NCBI RefSeq assembly: GCF_028858725.1
Contig: NC_084763.1
Location: forward strand, 7,316,001 to 7,380,000
Direction: 5' to 3'
DNA length: 64,000 nt
Source of the DNA: Colius striatus
Taxonomy: Eukaryota; Chordata; Aves; Coliiformes; Coliidae
Shown: in pieces, positions 61,865-64,000 of the stretch
Layout of the letters: every line of letters starts with the position of its first letter
Position numbering within the stretch: the first letter of the stretch is position 1
Program-made: the position numbers and the translations under genes
The notes under the pieces: generated by a model
What the model saw: only the letters and a program-made list of their open reading frames with translations
Told to the model about the DNA's origin: nothing
Database searches by the model: none

Positions 61865-64000
61865 AAGAGCTGTGCTGTCTTACAAAGCCTGATAACAGCT
61901 CCGTCGTTTATAAAATGGTGTGTGCCCGTTTAGAGTGTGGGGGGTTTGTTTGTTTTTTGTGTGCGCTGCCAAAGATAGAGTGCTGATGAGATTAATGTCC
62001 GTTAGATTGAAAGACAGAACAAACTTCCTATGCCGTTAAAATGAGAGTTACGGGCTTGGCGAGTATATATATATATATATACTTCGATATTCTCGTAGCT
62101 CAAAATAAACCTTTCCATTAAAAAGGAGAAAACCGGATCCAGTTCTTGCAGCTTTTCATTGATTAGATCTCCCTCGTGGAACTCAGCGGGGAGTTTCAGC
62201 TGATTAAGACCTGTAAAATTGTCCTGAGGTTTGTTACACAACTGGCTGGAGATGTGCAGTATGGGCTGTTAGATAACTTTGCGTCTGGGTCTTGTTTTCG
62301 CTAGTCCAGCTGAAGTACTTTCAAGTCAAATTAGTTTCAGTGCTCTACTTAAAGGGCTCAGCTCTCTCTACCAAAAATGTCCAAGGGAGTGAGAAGATTG
62401 TTTTACCTGCTTAAGGAAGAGTAAACCTTTTGGTTAAACAGAAAAGCAGCCTTTGGAGATAGTGGCTGAAATTTTGAAGTGCTGCATATGTTTTTATGGC
62501 AGTGCCAGGTGAAGTCAAGTGGTTTTACTCTGAACGTGATTTATTCCTTACTGCTTGTGTTGCAGTTGAGCCTCAGAAGCCCTGGTCAAGAACCAGGGAC
62601 CCAGCTGTAATAGAAGATGTACAGACATGTATGTAATTATAGTCTGTCTACTGAAGAGTGTGTCTTCTGTTGTGATTATGCAGAAACGTTACAAAAAGCC
62701 TGACCGTTGCTCCCACAAAAGCCTGCAGGCTACAGTTTCAGCACATCTGAGCTGACTATTCAGTTATTGCTGTTCCATTTGTTCTGTGGTCCTAAAATAC
62801 CTGATAGTAAGCAGATTGTAGGTTCTAGTCAGTTGTTTGTGGAACTTTTTTGTTGCTGCAACTGCAAACATTGCTGCCGATCTGCCCCCTTTTTAAAGGT
62901 GTGAAAGTACATGAAATAAACTGGAAACTTTTGTCTACTTTAAATAGCAGCAGTAGATGACTAGGCTTGGTGAGAGAGACAAACAAAACTCATCAGTTAT
63001 ATCTTGTGCTGTAACGACTTTCAGATGAGAACTCCTTTGGGATGGCATTTCTCAAGTTTATCCTTCTGTCCTTGGAATTTCAGGTAGCAAAAGTCTGATC
63101 AATTTCACTCTTGGAGTGAGAAAAAGGTACTGTATTGTGGTCTGTGGAGTTCAAATTCACGTTACTGGGAAGTTTCTAATAGCCTTACAATAATTCTTAG
63201 TGGGGTAGATGTATTTGCTACGTTGAGGGTAATTGGAATTGGTTGTCAAAGAACAGGCAGTGTTTCTGAAGTAGGGTATGCCAGTGTAACTGTTAGCTTT
63301 GGTGCTTCTGCACTGTTACTCCCAAATTGAGACCATGTTACAGTATGAATGTGTGCATGTGTATATTCAGTGACTGTAGGTAGATGGGTTGATATGGCTA
63401 ACCTCATGGACACATTGAAGGCTTGGGTACCTAAGAGCCTTAAGGATAAATCCACTGAAGGACTCAGGTGTGTGCCCAACAGCTTTCATGGTCTAAGACT
63501 TCAGGTAACAAATTGTGGATTACCAAAGGTAAAAGTATTCTGGAAAGCTGTTAATAAGATTCCAAAAGAGATCTTTAATCTGGACACGAAGAGCATTATC
63601 AGTTTGTGTAGCTTGGTAGCCAGCGTGTAGCTTGGCTGTCGTTCCTAACTGTCCATCTAATCTTTGGGGAGAGATTTTTCTGAAACAAAGAGCTTAAACA
63701 TAGCTTGTTTGCTATGCATTGTTTGAATTATGTTATAAAATGAAGATATTTCCAGGTATTGCATCCAACAATTGTCTGAAAATGTTTAAAGTTCTAAAAG
63801 CATATTTGTATTCCATGGCTTTCAGCATCTTTGCATGCACATGGGGTTTGGTAGGCAGTGGAATTTTATTATGCCATCATAGCTTCCCTTCTCCTAGGGT
63901 TGTTGTTTGAATGTTTTAAAGTCATCTAGTAGATTACATGCAAAACCAACACTCTGCCAATGGATTGTTAGAGTGGGGAATTCAAAGGTAAGATAGCCAG
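61865..64000 (+). other. Probable intron of the rightward gene
   Basis: AT-rich sequence following the CpG island. It contains a (TA)9 run at 62064-62081 and a good acceptor (TTACTGCTTGTGTTGCAG at 62548-62565) that could open another 5'UTR exon. No recognisable coding exon. Confidence 0.4.
62064..62081. repeat. (TA)n microsatellite
   Basis: Nine TA units. Confidence 0.9.

Noticed and set aside
61032..61865. 277-codon plus-strand frame in the CpG island
   Set aside because: It is an Arg/Pro/Ala/Gly-rich product expected from GC-rich DNA, with overlapping long frames on both strands, and it reads through the likely splice donor at 61433.

Overview
This window looks like bird nuclear DNA. The main reason is a set of CR1 retrotransposon copies, nearly all cut off at the 5' end, whose 3' ends finish in the avian-type ATTCTATGATTCTATGA tail. 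Gene-like signals at both ends also fit a vertebrate: short, phase-matched exons with canonical splice sites, and a promoter CpG island. I see no bacterial genes, CRISPR array or rRNA.

Left end (1-8.7 kb): the first six coding exons of a histidine acid phosphatase gene on the minus strand, closest in motifs to prostatic acid phosphatase (ACP3, formerly ACPP). The exons run from 8710 down to 162, every intron is phase 0, and the exon lengths are 114, 96, 87, 153, 99 and 96 nt. Four of these match the human exon lengths as I recall them (96, 87, 153, 99). The rest of the gene lies beyond base 1. There are no stops or frameshifts, but two of the active-site arginines of the family are histidines here, a conserved cysteine is lost, and one intron starts with GC. 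This is the most notable content of the window.

Middle (8.7-58 kb): intergenic DNA with no gene I can establish. It carries CR1 copies of different ages and in both orientations. One is an internally deleted copy with an endonuclease domain and a fold-back junction (15.8-16.9 kb). Another keeps an open C-terminal reverse transcriptase frame (26.1-26.9 kb). The 27-35.8 kb tract has almost no young CR1 and includes stretches that resemble conserved noncoding elements. A few spliced-looking minus-strand pseudo-exons were noted but are not established.

Right end (58-64 kb): a weaker CpG-enriched patch (58.4-59.1 kb), a 124-codon open frame (60.3-60.7 kb) and a strong CpG island (about 60.95-61.83 kb) with a good plus-strand splice donor at 61433/61434. 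This is probably the promoter and first exon of a rightward gene. In human, ACP3 stands head to head with CPNE4, so the rightward gene may be CPNE4; this is inferred from gene order only. The two gene starts, about 52 kb apart and divergent, would frame an intergenic region that could hold regulatory elements for both.
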